Under the pieces are notes generated by a model, which saw only the letters and a list, made by a program, of their open reading frames with translations, was not told the DNA's origin and made no database searches. Below, piece after piece: positions 54,619-64,000 of a DNA stretch of 64,000 bases. Position 1 is the stretch's first letter, and each line of letters begins with the position of its first letter. This stretch comes from Amborella trichopoda (lineage: Eukaryota; Streptophyta; Magnoliopsida; Amborellales; Amborellaceae): assembly GCF_000471905.2 (NCBI RefSeq), contig NW_006495778.1:1099704-1163703 (forward strand), in the 5' to 3' direction. The translations under genes were made by a program, and so were the position numbers.

Positions 54619-57551
54619 CTCCAAAAATGTGATGTTGAATTAATCAACTAAGAAAAAAATGTTTGAAAGAAATGCAAGACTCCAAGTGAACAACTAGATG
54701 ACAACACATTTGAGGTAAAATTCTCTCGTGCATTCCATATCATAGAAACACATGTTTTTATATCATATACTGAGAACAGACAAGTTCCAGATGTTCAATC
54801 CTATGTTCCAATTTACATCAGCTTGACTTAGGGCGAATACCCTTGATTCGGGTCTTGAAACCTACACATTCGATTCTAGAAACGAAAATATGCAATCATA
54901 CATAAATACAAATAATACCATAGGGATATGGGCCCGTATACCTGAGCTTAAACTTAGGGGTACTGTCATATATCCTATTCTTCTTCGAGAACGGGCTTCA
55001 AGTGAATTTTAAAACTATAATATCTCTTTCTATATTAGATATGGCTCAAGTAACAGTCATACAAGGGACTGGTTCTGACGATATAGTCACTCTCTATCTC
55101 TCTATCACACTATCACACTGATTCAATGCTCTTAATATAAAGGAATTGAACTCCCTCTTCATCAAGGAATGATGTTTATATAGATTTGTCAACTCATAAA
55201 TACGAAATATTCAGTCCTTATCCATTTGTTAATCTATATCTTCATAATTACGAAGTGATAAGCATGACAAGTGCGATCCTCACATATCCTTTGATCGCTT
55301 GATCGCATATCTTCATCTGCTTAATCCATACTTCAAAGGGATAAGTATGTATTTCAAATGCTCGTAAAAGTATATACTAATGATAATCACACATCTCAGT
55401 CTATGCTCATCTTCAATTTGAATTTATAGATCCTAGATTCAACAGAGTCATCACGTGAGCAAAATTAGAGATTTTGTTATCTCTTATCGAGCGTAAGCTA
55501 AGTTTCTGCAGTATAGTTTCAACATGTCTTTGTATTTCTTTAACCATTTTCAGATGGTAGATCCATTGATTGTGAAATTTGGAGCGATGAAAGAGGACTC
55601 AGAGACAAACACAACAGTCTAAGTCTCACTTTAAATGTATCACAGATTAGATAGATCTTATCCGTCAAAATTAACCTATTTATGTTGGAAATTGTGTCAG
55701 CAAGAATAGTGGATTATGGATGCAACCGCTTTCAAAGGACAAATTCTTTGAATATTAATTTTTGAGAGATGAGAGAGGACTTAGAGATGAACATAATAGT
55801 CCAAGTCTCGCCTCAAATAGATTTTAAATGAGAGATATATGGTCCGTCTAAGTTACTGTGTTTCTGTCAAATACTGTGTCAGCACAATAAGTGGATTGTA
55901 GATGCAACTGCTTCCAATGTATAAGTCAATCAATACTTCACCTTTTAAGGTGATATAGCATTGAATCATGCATCCAATGATCCTGTCTCCATGAGAAAAG
56001 TCCTCATATCGAGATAAAAATCCCAATTTTGATGATCAGGTGTCAACCTGACTGTAGCGTAAGAGTATAAAGCTTTTAAGGCTCTAACTGTAGGGATAGC
56101 AACAACAAAACATTTTGTTGGTTAGTGCTTGTTGTCCATGCTCTCCATGTTAGGGGTTTGAAACCCCCCATGTACCACTGTACCACCTGATATATTTTTA
56201 GTAGCGGTTTCAAAAAATAGCCCATGGTGAGATTTGATCCTCTAACCACCTAGGAAGAGTCCACACAATCTACCAACATACCATTTGAGCATTTATGTTC
56301 ATGAAAAGCATGTTATATATAATATAACACAACTTTTGTTTTTCTTTTTGTTTTTTTTTTTTTAAGGAAGGGGCTATACTCGGGCGAGTTACTTAGATTC
56401 GCCCGAATAACTTCCCTCAGCCAATAGGCAAGTACCTTGGCCGAATCGAGTTCCGATACCTTAGACTCAAGCAAGTCCACAGAAACTCACCGAATCCATA
56501 ACTTTTTTTAATATAAATAGATGATGAGTTAAGCCACATCCTATTGATATGAAGCTTCAGGGTAAAGATTATATTACCTCAAACATGGGTCCCCAAGATT
56601 CTCGGCTTAATCTCAAAACATCAAGTTTTTGGGTGTTAGTCAAGGCATATCTTAACTGACAGTGGATATGGACATGGGTTAAGCGGAGTCCAAATATTGC
56701 TTATATCACTCATGAACTTCAAACCATATAAGGTCTCAACATGTATATCTTCAAGGATTTTGCTCAATATATCAACATATGACGAGGTTTCCCTTATGCT
56801 CCGTCTATTAATTCCCATTTGCTTAATTGACGGGTTAGAAGAGTCATATCACATCTCATCTAAAACTCCTCCAATATCCAGTGGAGAGGCATCCATGTGT
56901 CGTGTGAGTATATGTATCCCAGTGTTTCGTTTCAAATTGAAACGTCTTTATGATATCATAGATCATAAGCTACGATGCACATGCATAACTAACTATAGAT
57001 TCAAGAAAATATGTATATCAAACCGCATCAGGTTCCTTCACATATCTTAGGAGTATCTTAAAACTTGTCTCACAATGAGATGACTTTCATATTTTCTATT
57101 ATCGACTGTAAGTTAAACTTGAACATGCTTTACTGACAAACTATTGGTATCATATCTTTTATCAGTCGTAAGTCAGGAGATATAGGGGCTGACCAACGAG
57201 TCAGAGTTCCGAAGGCATATTGGAGACCTCATATCATGAATCCTGAGCATATCATATCTTTTAATATCTTCATATCATATTGGGCTATATCATATCTTCA
57301 TATCATGTCAAAGGCATATCACACCTTCATACCATATAAGGGACATATCTTGACAGGTATTATCAAGAACCATTCTCATATCTTATCCATCGTCTGTTAA
57401 GAGAATTATCAAGCTTGCACTAAAGGCTTCGCTTTATCATACTATCTTCATCAAGCGTCGGTGGGAACATTCGTAGTCTTGCATATGGTGACTAAGAACA
57501 TATTCATTTACCAAGGCATATCTTCAAAGGTTGAGCTTATCAAGCTCACAT
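54619..57551. other. AT-rich intergenic region with one diverged 182-bp duplication
   Basis: No gene recognised. Sequence at about 55570-55751 is repeated at about 55752-55933 (AGAGGAC at 55592 and 55774; GTGTCAGCA and GTGGATT-T-GATGCAAC also shared), around 75% similar. From 57240 to 57350 the words CATATC/CATATCATATCTTC recur. A (T)n run is at 56343-56363. The ORF at 56697-57050 has no recognisable family. Confidence 0.5.
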
Positions 57552-57916
57552 ATCTTTATCCAACATTCGTTAAGGCAGCTTATCCATCATTAAAGCATGT
57601 GTTTAGAACCTCTCTTATAAACACCTCAATCTTTATCGAATGTTCATTAGAATGCATCTAGTCTTATATGTGACTAAAGTACACCAACATAACCTTCAAC
57701 AAAAAGTCTTATATTTAAAAGTATTGACTTTAGATCTTTATCCAACATTTGTTAAGGCAGCATATCCATCATTAAAGCATGTGTTTAGAACCTCTCTTAT
57801 AAACACCTCAATCTCTATCGAATGTTCGTTAGAATACATCTAGTCTTATATGCGACTAAAAGTACACCAACATAACCTTCAACAAAAAATCTTATATTTA
57901 AAAGTATTGACTTTAG
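57552..57916. repeat. 182-bp tandem duplication, two units, near-identical
   Basis: ATCTTTATCCAACATTCGTT begins unit one at 57552, and the same with ATTTGTT begins unit two at 57734. About 95% identical over the full unit, including the 45-codon frame in each (KAAYPSLKHVFRTSLINTS). Recent compared with its surroundings. Confidence 0.95.
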
Positions 57917-57995
57917 ATCTTGAAAGTTCATAGTCAAAATTTTCATTACAACATCAGACCTTCAAGATCTGCAACTAGAACATTCTTGGCTAAAT

Positions 57996-58046
57996 AAAAT
58001 AATATATATATATATATATAACACACACACACACACACACACACAC
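57996..58046. repeat. (TA)n(CA)n microsatellite
   Basis: AATA then about ten TA units, AACA, then about thirteen AC units. Confidence 0.97.
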
Positions 58047-60837
58047 GTACTCATAATACAAATACTAAGGGAAATTCTATTATAACAAATTTTGGGCCGA
58101 CATGAATGTCTATTTTTTTTTAAAACTAAAAGTTAAGACATCTAACTTCCTAACCTCCTCAACATTAATGACAAATGCTTTAAAAGTTATACTCATTATC
58201 TTCTAAAAAGTAACACCATGTTATCAAATTGTAAACCCTGAACCTTAGGTACCACACTCGCATAGTGAACTATAGGACACACCATATTATAGTCCACAAC
58301 CAAATCATGGTCCAACCACCAAATATTCTAAAAATATTCCCTGATACCCCAATTCACCCATTTTATGAAAGAAAATTTTAAATTGCTACAGTCATGAGTC
58401 TATATTGACCCTATAACAGTCAAATCTTCCCAAATCATGAAGCCCTAGAAAAAAATCCATAAATTGGAACAAAGTTTGCTTTTCTAATACTGTTAATGGT
58501 TCAAATTGAGCTAGGTCTGTCTGGCTTTTTCGATGCCTTTTCTATAAATAAGGGATTTTCGGTCAAGTTTGGGGACCCTTTGGCAAGAGAAACCTTTCTC
58601 AGTCTCAATCCAAAAAAACCTCTACAACTGCCATTTGGAGGTGAATTCGTTCTCAAGTCTTGTACACACTACCCATCACACAATGGGAGCTAGACATTCC
58701 AGAAATCGTTACCTTAACCGCAAGTAGGGGGAAGCCGAAGGAGGGGATTTCTACATCTTCCGGCAACTTTATCACCCACTTTGATTTCACGTTTCTATTA
58801 ATACATAGCCAATTTCTTTTTAGATAATAACTGGAACCCCTTTTTTTTTATGGATCCATCTCACGTCAATAACTCGACCTCTTCCACCTATAATCTTCCT
58901 CTACAATCATCTTCACCCAATTAAGGTGTCCAATCAATGTCTTATAATAGTCAATCTATACAATGAGTGGTCTATATGAACTACGCTATGTGCTCCAATT
59001 TTTGTCTGCTGCAAGCAACATACTAATAAATACAATAGTGGTAAGCTACTCCAACCCTAGTACGGAGGACTGGGTTCGGCCAACTATGGTGTACCGATTG
59101 TTATGCCAATAGCAACGCTGTGCAGCTAAGTAGGTATAGAAGAACTATTGCACCGCATCTGAGCTGAGCTATAGACTCACTCTCAAAGCAACAAGAGAAG
59201 TTTACATAAGTTTAGTTGCTTGTTGAATACTACAATAAACTCCAAGTCAAACAAACTAAGATTCTCTGTAAACTCTGGAGAAGAAAATCCCTCTTGACTC
59301 TTAAAGCCCTAGAATAACATTCCTAGGCATCTCTCTCCGAAAGTCTAAGTAGATTTCTAAATCAGTAAATCTCGAAGGTGAAGGAGCAAAGACTCGTGCC
59401 ATTAAATTTGATTCAAGCCCTAACTTTAGAGGTTGTGTCAGAGGGCCCGACTTCCCAGGTATTTGCTTTTGTTAACTTTGTTCTCCTATCTTTGTCTATC
59501 TTCTATCATAAAAATTCTTTTAAAAGCTATTTTCATGTTTTTTTATGTTGATTTCACATGATTTCTTTTTGGTTTTATATAAATTTGAGCCACCCCTTCG
59601 TCGATGGTCTAAGAGAAAGAGAGGTCTCTGTGTTTAGGTTTTCCCCTAGATTGGAATTTCATAAGACCCACTCTACCGATCTTTCAAAATAATGAGATTG
59701 CACACAAAATGGACTTTAAGTAATTTGTTTTGTCTCAGATTTTGTATGCAAACACAAATAAAAAACGTATCAAAACATATTTAAGGGAAATCTTTGTATG
59801 TTCTTGCAATTTCCAGATGTCTAATTTGAATGGATTTATGGGATATATCCAATCATGACGTCATATGTTAGTCTCTAACCATGTGATCTTGTTTGAATGC
59901 CATTGAGTATTTGATATTCAATTTCTTTTACTAGCCATTTTAAGGTCTTCTGCTCACAAGGGTGCACAAAATAAAAATAAAAAACGAGAGTATTTGGTCA
60001 TTTTATTTTGTCAAATATATCTATTTTTTGGTTGATTGTGCCTCTACAAGAAATTTGCAGACCTTTCACGTGAAAATTATTTGTAAATAAGTTCAAAAGG
60101 AAAAATCATGTTAAGCATGTCATTATGACTAAAGTTCCCAGTTGCCAATTTGGATTGGATGCCTTGGAATAGTAATCACATATACTTTATGTGTGGGTAG
60201 TGCTATGTTTCTAGCATTTAATCTATCAAATGTTTTTTTTTTTTCATCTATTCCAAAATCTTGTATATTTGCATAATTTTAAAACTAAACCGAAAGATAG
60301 GGAAAGATTCTAAATTGTTTGCCTCTTATTTTCATTTTGATAAGTTTTCCTTATCAAATAAATTCCACCTCTTGATTTTAAATGAGCAAATTTAATCTGG
60401 AGGGGTTTAGATAAGTTGTTAATATTAAATAATCAAAGTAAAACACACTTCCAAACCCATGGAAGATGGTACTCTTAAAAATATTGGAAGTGGATTTTCC
60501 AAATAATGTGTTATAAGATTGATCACTTTAGGATTTTATTTTTTTATTTTTTTTCCACATTGTCGAGACGACTATTAGAGGATTTTCAAGCATCATAACA
60601 ACCTTTTTCTTTGGGTTTTTGAGTTGCTTTTCACTTTTATGGTATAAAATTAATGCTCTAGGGCATGTATGAATGTACTCATTATCATTGATAATTTACT
60701 ATTTCAATAAATTTAATCTTGATAATGAAGTTTTCTAAGTAATTTATGAATGGTTTTACATATAAGGTCACCTTTTTGAAATGCTGTTGTAGCTTTAGGT
60801 AAAGTAATTTGCTAGCATCATGTATTTTTAGCCAAAT

Positions 60838-60840
<3 letters not shown>
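58047..60840. other. Intergenic region, nothing recognised
   Basis: A 65-codon frame at 58496-58693 has no known family. Around 59340-59460 a G/C-richer stretch ends in CTTCCCAG|GTATTTG, which looks like a splice donor, but no exon or protein match supports a gene. Confidence 0.5.

Positions 60841-60874
<34 letters not shown>
60841..60874. repeat. (AT)n microsatellite
   Basis: About seventeen AT units, preceded by AAAAT. Confidence 0.97.
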
Positions 60875-60876
<2 letters not shown>

Positions 60877-61141
60877 TACAATTAATAGAATAAAATTATT
60901 CAGAGTATACTAATTTTAAATAAGATAGAATTAATTAGCATCCAAACTGGTCCATAGTAAACTAGTTTTTTCAATCTAATTATATAACGTACTCATAATC
61001 CAACTTTTACTTCTTAAAAATACTTATCCAGTGATTGCATGTGGATTCCAAAATGTCACTTTGAATAACTTCTTCTTAATAGCCATCGACCAAAAATAAG
61101 AACTTTATTTAGCGGTTAAAACCCTTTACAAAATTATTAAA
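60875..61141. other. AT-rich spacer, nothing recognised
   Basis: No gene, repeat or element ends seen. Confidence 0.5.
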
Positions 61142-61736
61142 GGAATCAAATGATCTCAATTAACATTTAAATGAAGGTCTTTTCATTTTCATTTCGCTTA
61201 GGTACTTCTTCACAAAATTTTAAAATATACGAAAATTACCCTTTGTTTAGTATTTGGATTGATGAACAATTTGGGGAACTTATGTAAGTTTACCATCCAA
61301 ATACTTTTTAGGGTTCTTAGTGATAAACAATTAAGAGTATTTATAACATCCCATATGTGCAAGGCTATTGGGTACCAAATGACAAAAAAAATGCCCCTAG
61401 TTGTTATCATTACTAAGACTGAACAAATTAGGGATATTTATGACATTTGATGCATGCAATGTATTTAGATGCCAAATGACAAAAATACCCCATGTTATTC
61501 TTCATTATTATATCTGAATAGTGTACTTCCTATTCATAACACTAAACAAGTAGGAATATTTTTTTCATTTATTTCCCATCTTGGGGGGTTAAATTCTTGA
61601 AACACTCTTGATTGTTCATCCTTCCTAACCCTAACAAGGGCAATTTGGAAAAAAAAAAAAATTTCTTTTTTTGAGGAGGTACAAAAGTGAAAATAAAAAA
61701 GTAACCCCTTAAATGTTAATTGGGATGATCTGCACC
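61142..61736. mobile_element. Inverted-repeat element, copy 1 (ATTAACATTTAA ends)
   Basis: Left CTCAATTAACATTTAAATG with CATTTTCATTTCGCTTAGGT; right reversed CCCAATTAACATTTAAGGGG with ATTTTCACTTTTGTACCTCC. About 60 bases of imperfect inverted ends. Inside: GATGAACAATT---GGGAACTT and GATTGTTCATCCTTCC blocks also found in copy 2. No transposase; non-autonomous DNA element, superfamily unknown. Confidence 0.7.
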
Positions 61737-61745
61737 CTCTAATGA

Positions 61746-62713
61746 GGGGTCAAATAATATTAGTTAACATTTGAGGGGTTGTTTTTTCATTTTCATATCA
61801 CTTAGGTACTTTTTCAAAAAACTTAAAAAAATTCTAAAATTGCCCTTCGTTCATCAAGGATGAACAATAAGGGAAACTTCACTAATTTGATGCCCCACCC
61901 CCCAACAAGAGCCTCCAATCAAATGACAAAATTATACATACTTGTTTAGGGTTATAAATGAGGAACACACTTTTCAGGGTTCCTAATGATGAACGATTAG
62001 AGCTATTTATGCGTCTGGATACATGCAAGGCATTTGAATACCAAATGAAAAAGATACTCCTAATTGTTCCTTATTACCAAGCTTGAACAAATATAGGATA
62101 CTTATAATACTTGATACATGCAAGGAATTTGAGTGCTAAATGACAAAAATTATCCTAGTTGTTCATCGTTACTAAACCTGAACACTGTGTTCCTTATTTA
62201 TACATTGAATATGAAAGGGCATTTTGTCATTTATTGGGGCCTTTTAGAGGGTCAAATTCCGAAAGCACCCCTGATTGTTCATCCTTCCCAACATTGACAT
62301 GGGTGATTTGGAAAAGGACATGATTTCTACGAGTCTACATAGAAACGAGTCACCTCTTAAAAATCTATTTTTAAGATGGATTTTTGGACCTAATTTGTAA
62401 GGATATGTAATATCTAATATAGACATCATGAATATTAAAAAATAAATAAAATTTAAAAAATTAAAAATAACAATTCTATTAAGAAAACATTTGGACCATT
62501 ACTTTCACTTATTTTTAGGTTGGATCTATTTGCATCCATCTTTAAAGGATGCTTTATATATCGAGGATCACGAATGTAGAAATGCAGTCCCTACCACATG
62601 AAACAATTTTCTTTTGAAAGGTTTTTATCATCTTTTTTTTTTTTTTGAGGAGGAACTTAAAGTAAAATGAGAAAGTAACTATTCAAATATTAACTGGGAC
62701 GACCAGACCCCTA
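61746..62713. mobile_element. Inverted-repeat element, copy 2, head-to-tail with copy 1
   Basis: Left TTAGTTAACATTTGAGGGGT, right reversed CCCAGTTAATATTTGAATAG with the same CATTTTCATAT---TAGGTAC and reversed ACTTTAAGTTCCTCC neighbours. Internal TGTTCATCCTTCCCAACATT matches copy 1 (TGTTCATCCTTCCTAACCCT). Longer than copy 1 by about 370 bases. Confidence 0.7.
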
Positions 62714-62765
62714 TAAGGATTTTTGAAAAAGGATTTCAATCTTATTTTCTTTAGGAAATGTATAT

Positions 62766-62950
62766 AGTGAGGTAACTTACTTTTGATACGAGAATATCAC
62801 AATCATTATTGACCATTAAATGTAAATTAGATAATTAATGATGTATCATTGACTAGACATAGAGTCCAAAAATAAAATAAAATATTTTAATCCGTCATAT
62901 TTCACATTCAACAATTAAGAATGATAGGAACCACCTTATACAAAAGCTGA
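62766..62950. mobile_element. MITE related to 44554-44761
   Basis: Left AGTGAGGTAACTTACTTTTG then ATACGAGAATATCACAATCATT; right reversed CTTTTGTATAAGGTGGTTCC. Shares CTTTTG-TAC-AG---TCACAAT and GACCATT-AATGTAAA with the copy at 44554. Ends are more decayed. Confidence 0.55.
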
Positions 62951-63640
62951 AGGGTCTTGTAGCGTGCAACCCCTTTACACAACTTTCTAAACGGACATTT
63001 TACTAGAAAATAAAGTAGATATTGTGCTCCCGCAGGTTGCACCATAAACGTATTTTTTTTTCAAAAAGTACTTTTAATTGAGGTTGGCATGCAGCACATG
63101 ACTCACAAAATACAAATAAGAGATCGTTATTCTAAAATGAACGGTAACGCAAGACACTTTAGATCGAAAATTTCATGTGCTCCCTAATTACGAAGTTTAA
63201 ATGATGCGGCAGATTTTGCATATCTATAGATGCTTAAAAATTGATGGTACAAGGAACGACGTACTCTATTTAGCTCTTAATATTCATCTTCTTTGATTCT
63301 CGTACTTCTTATGTAGTTTCCAGTGCAGGAATAATCTTTTCTGGCGAATTTTTGGAATCCGGCGGATAAGTTACCTTATTATGTTATTAAGTTATCTTGT
63401 AATATTATTAAGTTATTTTATTATATTATTAATTTTAATAGTAACATGACTTTTGTTTTCGAACGATAATATAAATTTTATTTATTTTTATATGTATCAA
63501 GACTGATACTTTTTATACAATTTACCTTCAACCTATATTTTTTTTTCCCTCAAAATACACATTCTAGGCAAATATCCCCTAACTAAATAAAAATAAAAAA
63601 ATACTTAAACTACTCTCTTTTACTATTACCATACTTCCTC
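62951..63640. other. AT-rich spacer, nothing recognised
   Basis: Short internal repeat TTATTAAGTTATCTTGTAATA/TTATTAAGTTATTTTATTATA at 63380-63430; otherwise no gene or element seen. Confidence 0.5.
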
Positions 63641-63960
63641 TATCCCACCAAAATAGGAGCTCCAATATTGTCTAAGTGCTGTCCGGTAGCTCTGTCACTT
63701 TGTAAAATGTAGTGCTGTAGGGCTTCGACACTGTGTAGAGTGCCGGTCCGGCAGTTAGACAGGACGGTCTAATAGTTACAAAGGGCGGTCCGATATGAGA
63801 TGTTACTAGATTCTAGGGCTCCGGCCCTATGTAAAGGGCGGTCCGAAAGTTACAAAATGTGGTCTTATTATTGGATTCCAGAGCTCCGACACTAAATAAA
63901 GTAAGTTTCGGTCCGCTAGTTATCCTAGTTCGGTTCGGCACTTATGCGCTCAGGGAATGT
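63641..63960. repeat. Degenerate GGGCTCCG / CGGTCCG repeat
   Basis: The pair GGGCTTCGACACTGTGTAGA--CCGGTCCGGCAGTTA recurs in altered form at about 63720, 63818 and 63888 (CTCCGGCCCTATGTAAAGG-CGGTCCGAAAGTTAC; CTCCGACACTAAATAAAG--CGGTCCGCTAGTTA). G/C-rich words in an AT-rich setting. Family unknown; it continues towards the window end. Confidence 0.6.
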
Positions 63961-64000
63961 GCTACTAGGTGCAAAAGTAAACATTAAATTTGGTTTAAAT

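Noticed and set aside
59340-59480. Possible host exon with a splice donor (CCCAG|GTATTTG).
   Set aside because: Only the donor-like site is visible; no protein similarity, acceptor or partner exon could be supported.

Overview
The window looks like gene-poor, transposon-packed nuclear DNA of a flowering plant. The evidence is a Tat-lineage Ty3/gypsy element with a tRNA-Arg-type primer site, Ty1/copia elements with the tRNA-iMet primer site, an L1-type LINE carrying a C-terminal RNase H, many short inverted-repeat (MITE-like) elements, and a fragment of a plant-type CRIPT gene. I find no intact host protein gene and no convincing tRNA, rRNA or other RNA gene. One run of 364 N (10299-10662) marks a scaffold gap.

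Layout. 1-17277: a minus-strand Tat-like gypsy fossil (E1), with its 3' LTR at the left edge, a long tandem-repeat-rich 3' UTR, integrase, RNase H, reverse transcriptase, gag and leader, the primer site at 15063-15080 and the 5' LTR at 15084-17277. 17278-26692: the right part of a second copy of the same family (E2) in the opposite orientation (3' UTR, then 3' LTR). E1 appears to have inserted into the 3' UTR of E2, whose gag-pol should lie left of the window. 26693-29375: a three-unit 160-bp repeat, a leader and the 5' LTR of a third gypsy element (E3, minus). 29376-35079: AT-rich sequence with several MITE-like or non-autonomous DNA elements and microsatellites. 35080-42938: a three-level nest. 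A MITE holds an L1-type LINE, which holds a 2.7-kb solo LTR, and each level has a readable target-site duplication. 42949-45703: more MITEs. 46587-54618: a minus-strand Ty1/copia fossil (C1) bounded by its own short LTRs. Inside it lie two inverted CRIPT-like fragments, a plus-strand copia gag-integrase segment and a solo LTR of the E1/E2 family. 54619-64000: AT-rich DNA with two 182-bp duplications, microsatellites and further inverted-repeat elements.

How it fits together. The sequence is a record of layered insertions rather than a set of cooperating genes. The most interesting points are: (i) the hypervariable tandem arrays in the 3' UTR of the Tat-like family, which differ completely between E1 and E2, one carrying a covarying hairpin in each unit and another carrying the telomere-like heptamer CCCTAAA in most units; (ii) the capture and inverted duplication of CRIPT coding sequence inside a copia element; (iii) the MITE/LINE/solo-LTR nest. 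All LTR elements here are fossils with many breaks, and LTR divergence judged by eye suggests old insertions. All coordinates of degenerate elements are approximate unless a terminal motif or target duplication is cited.
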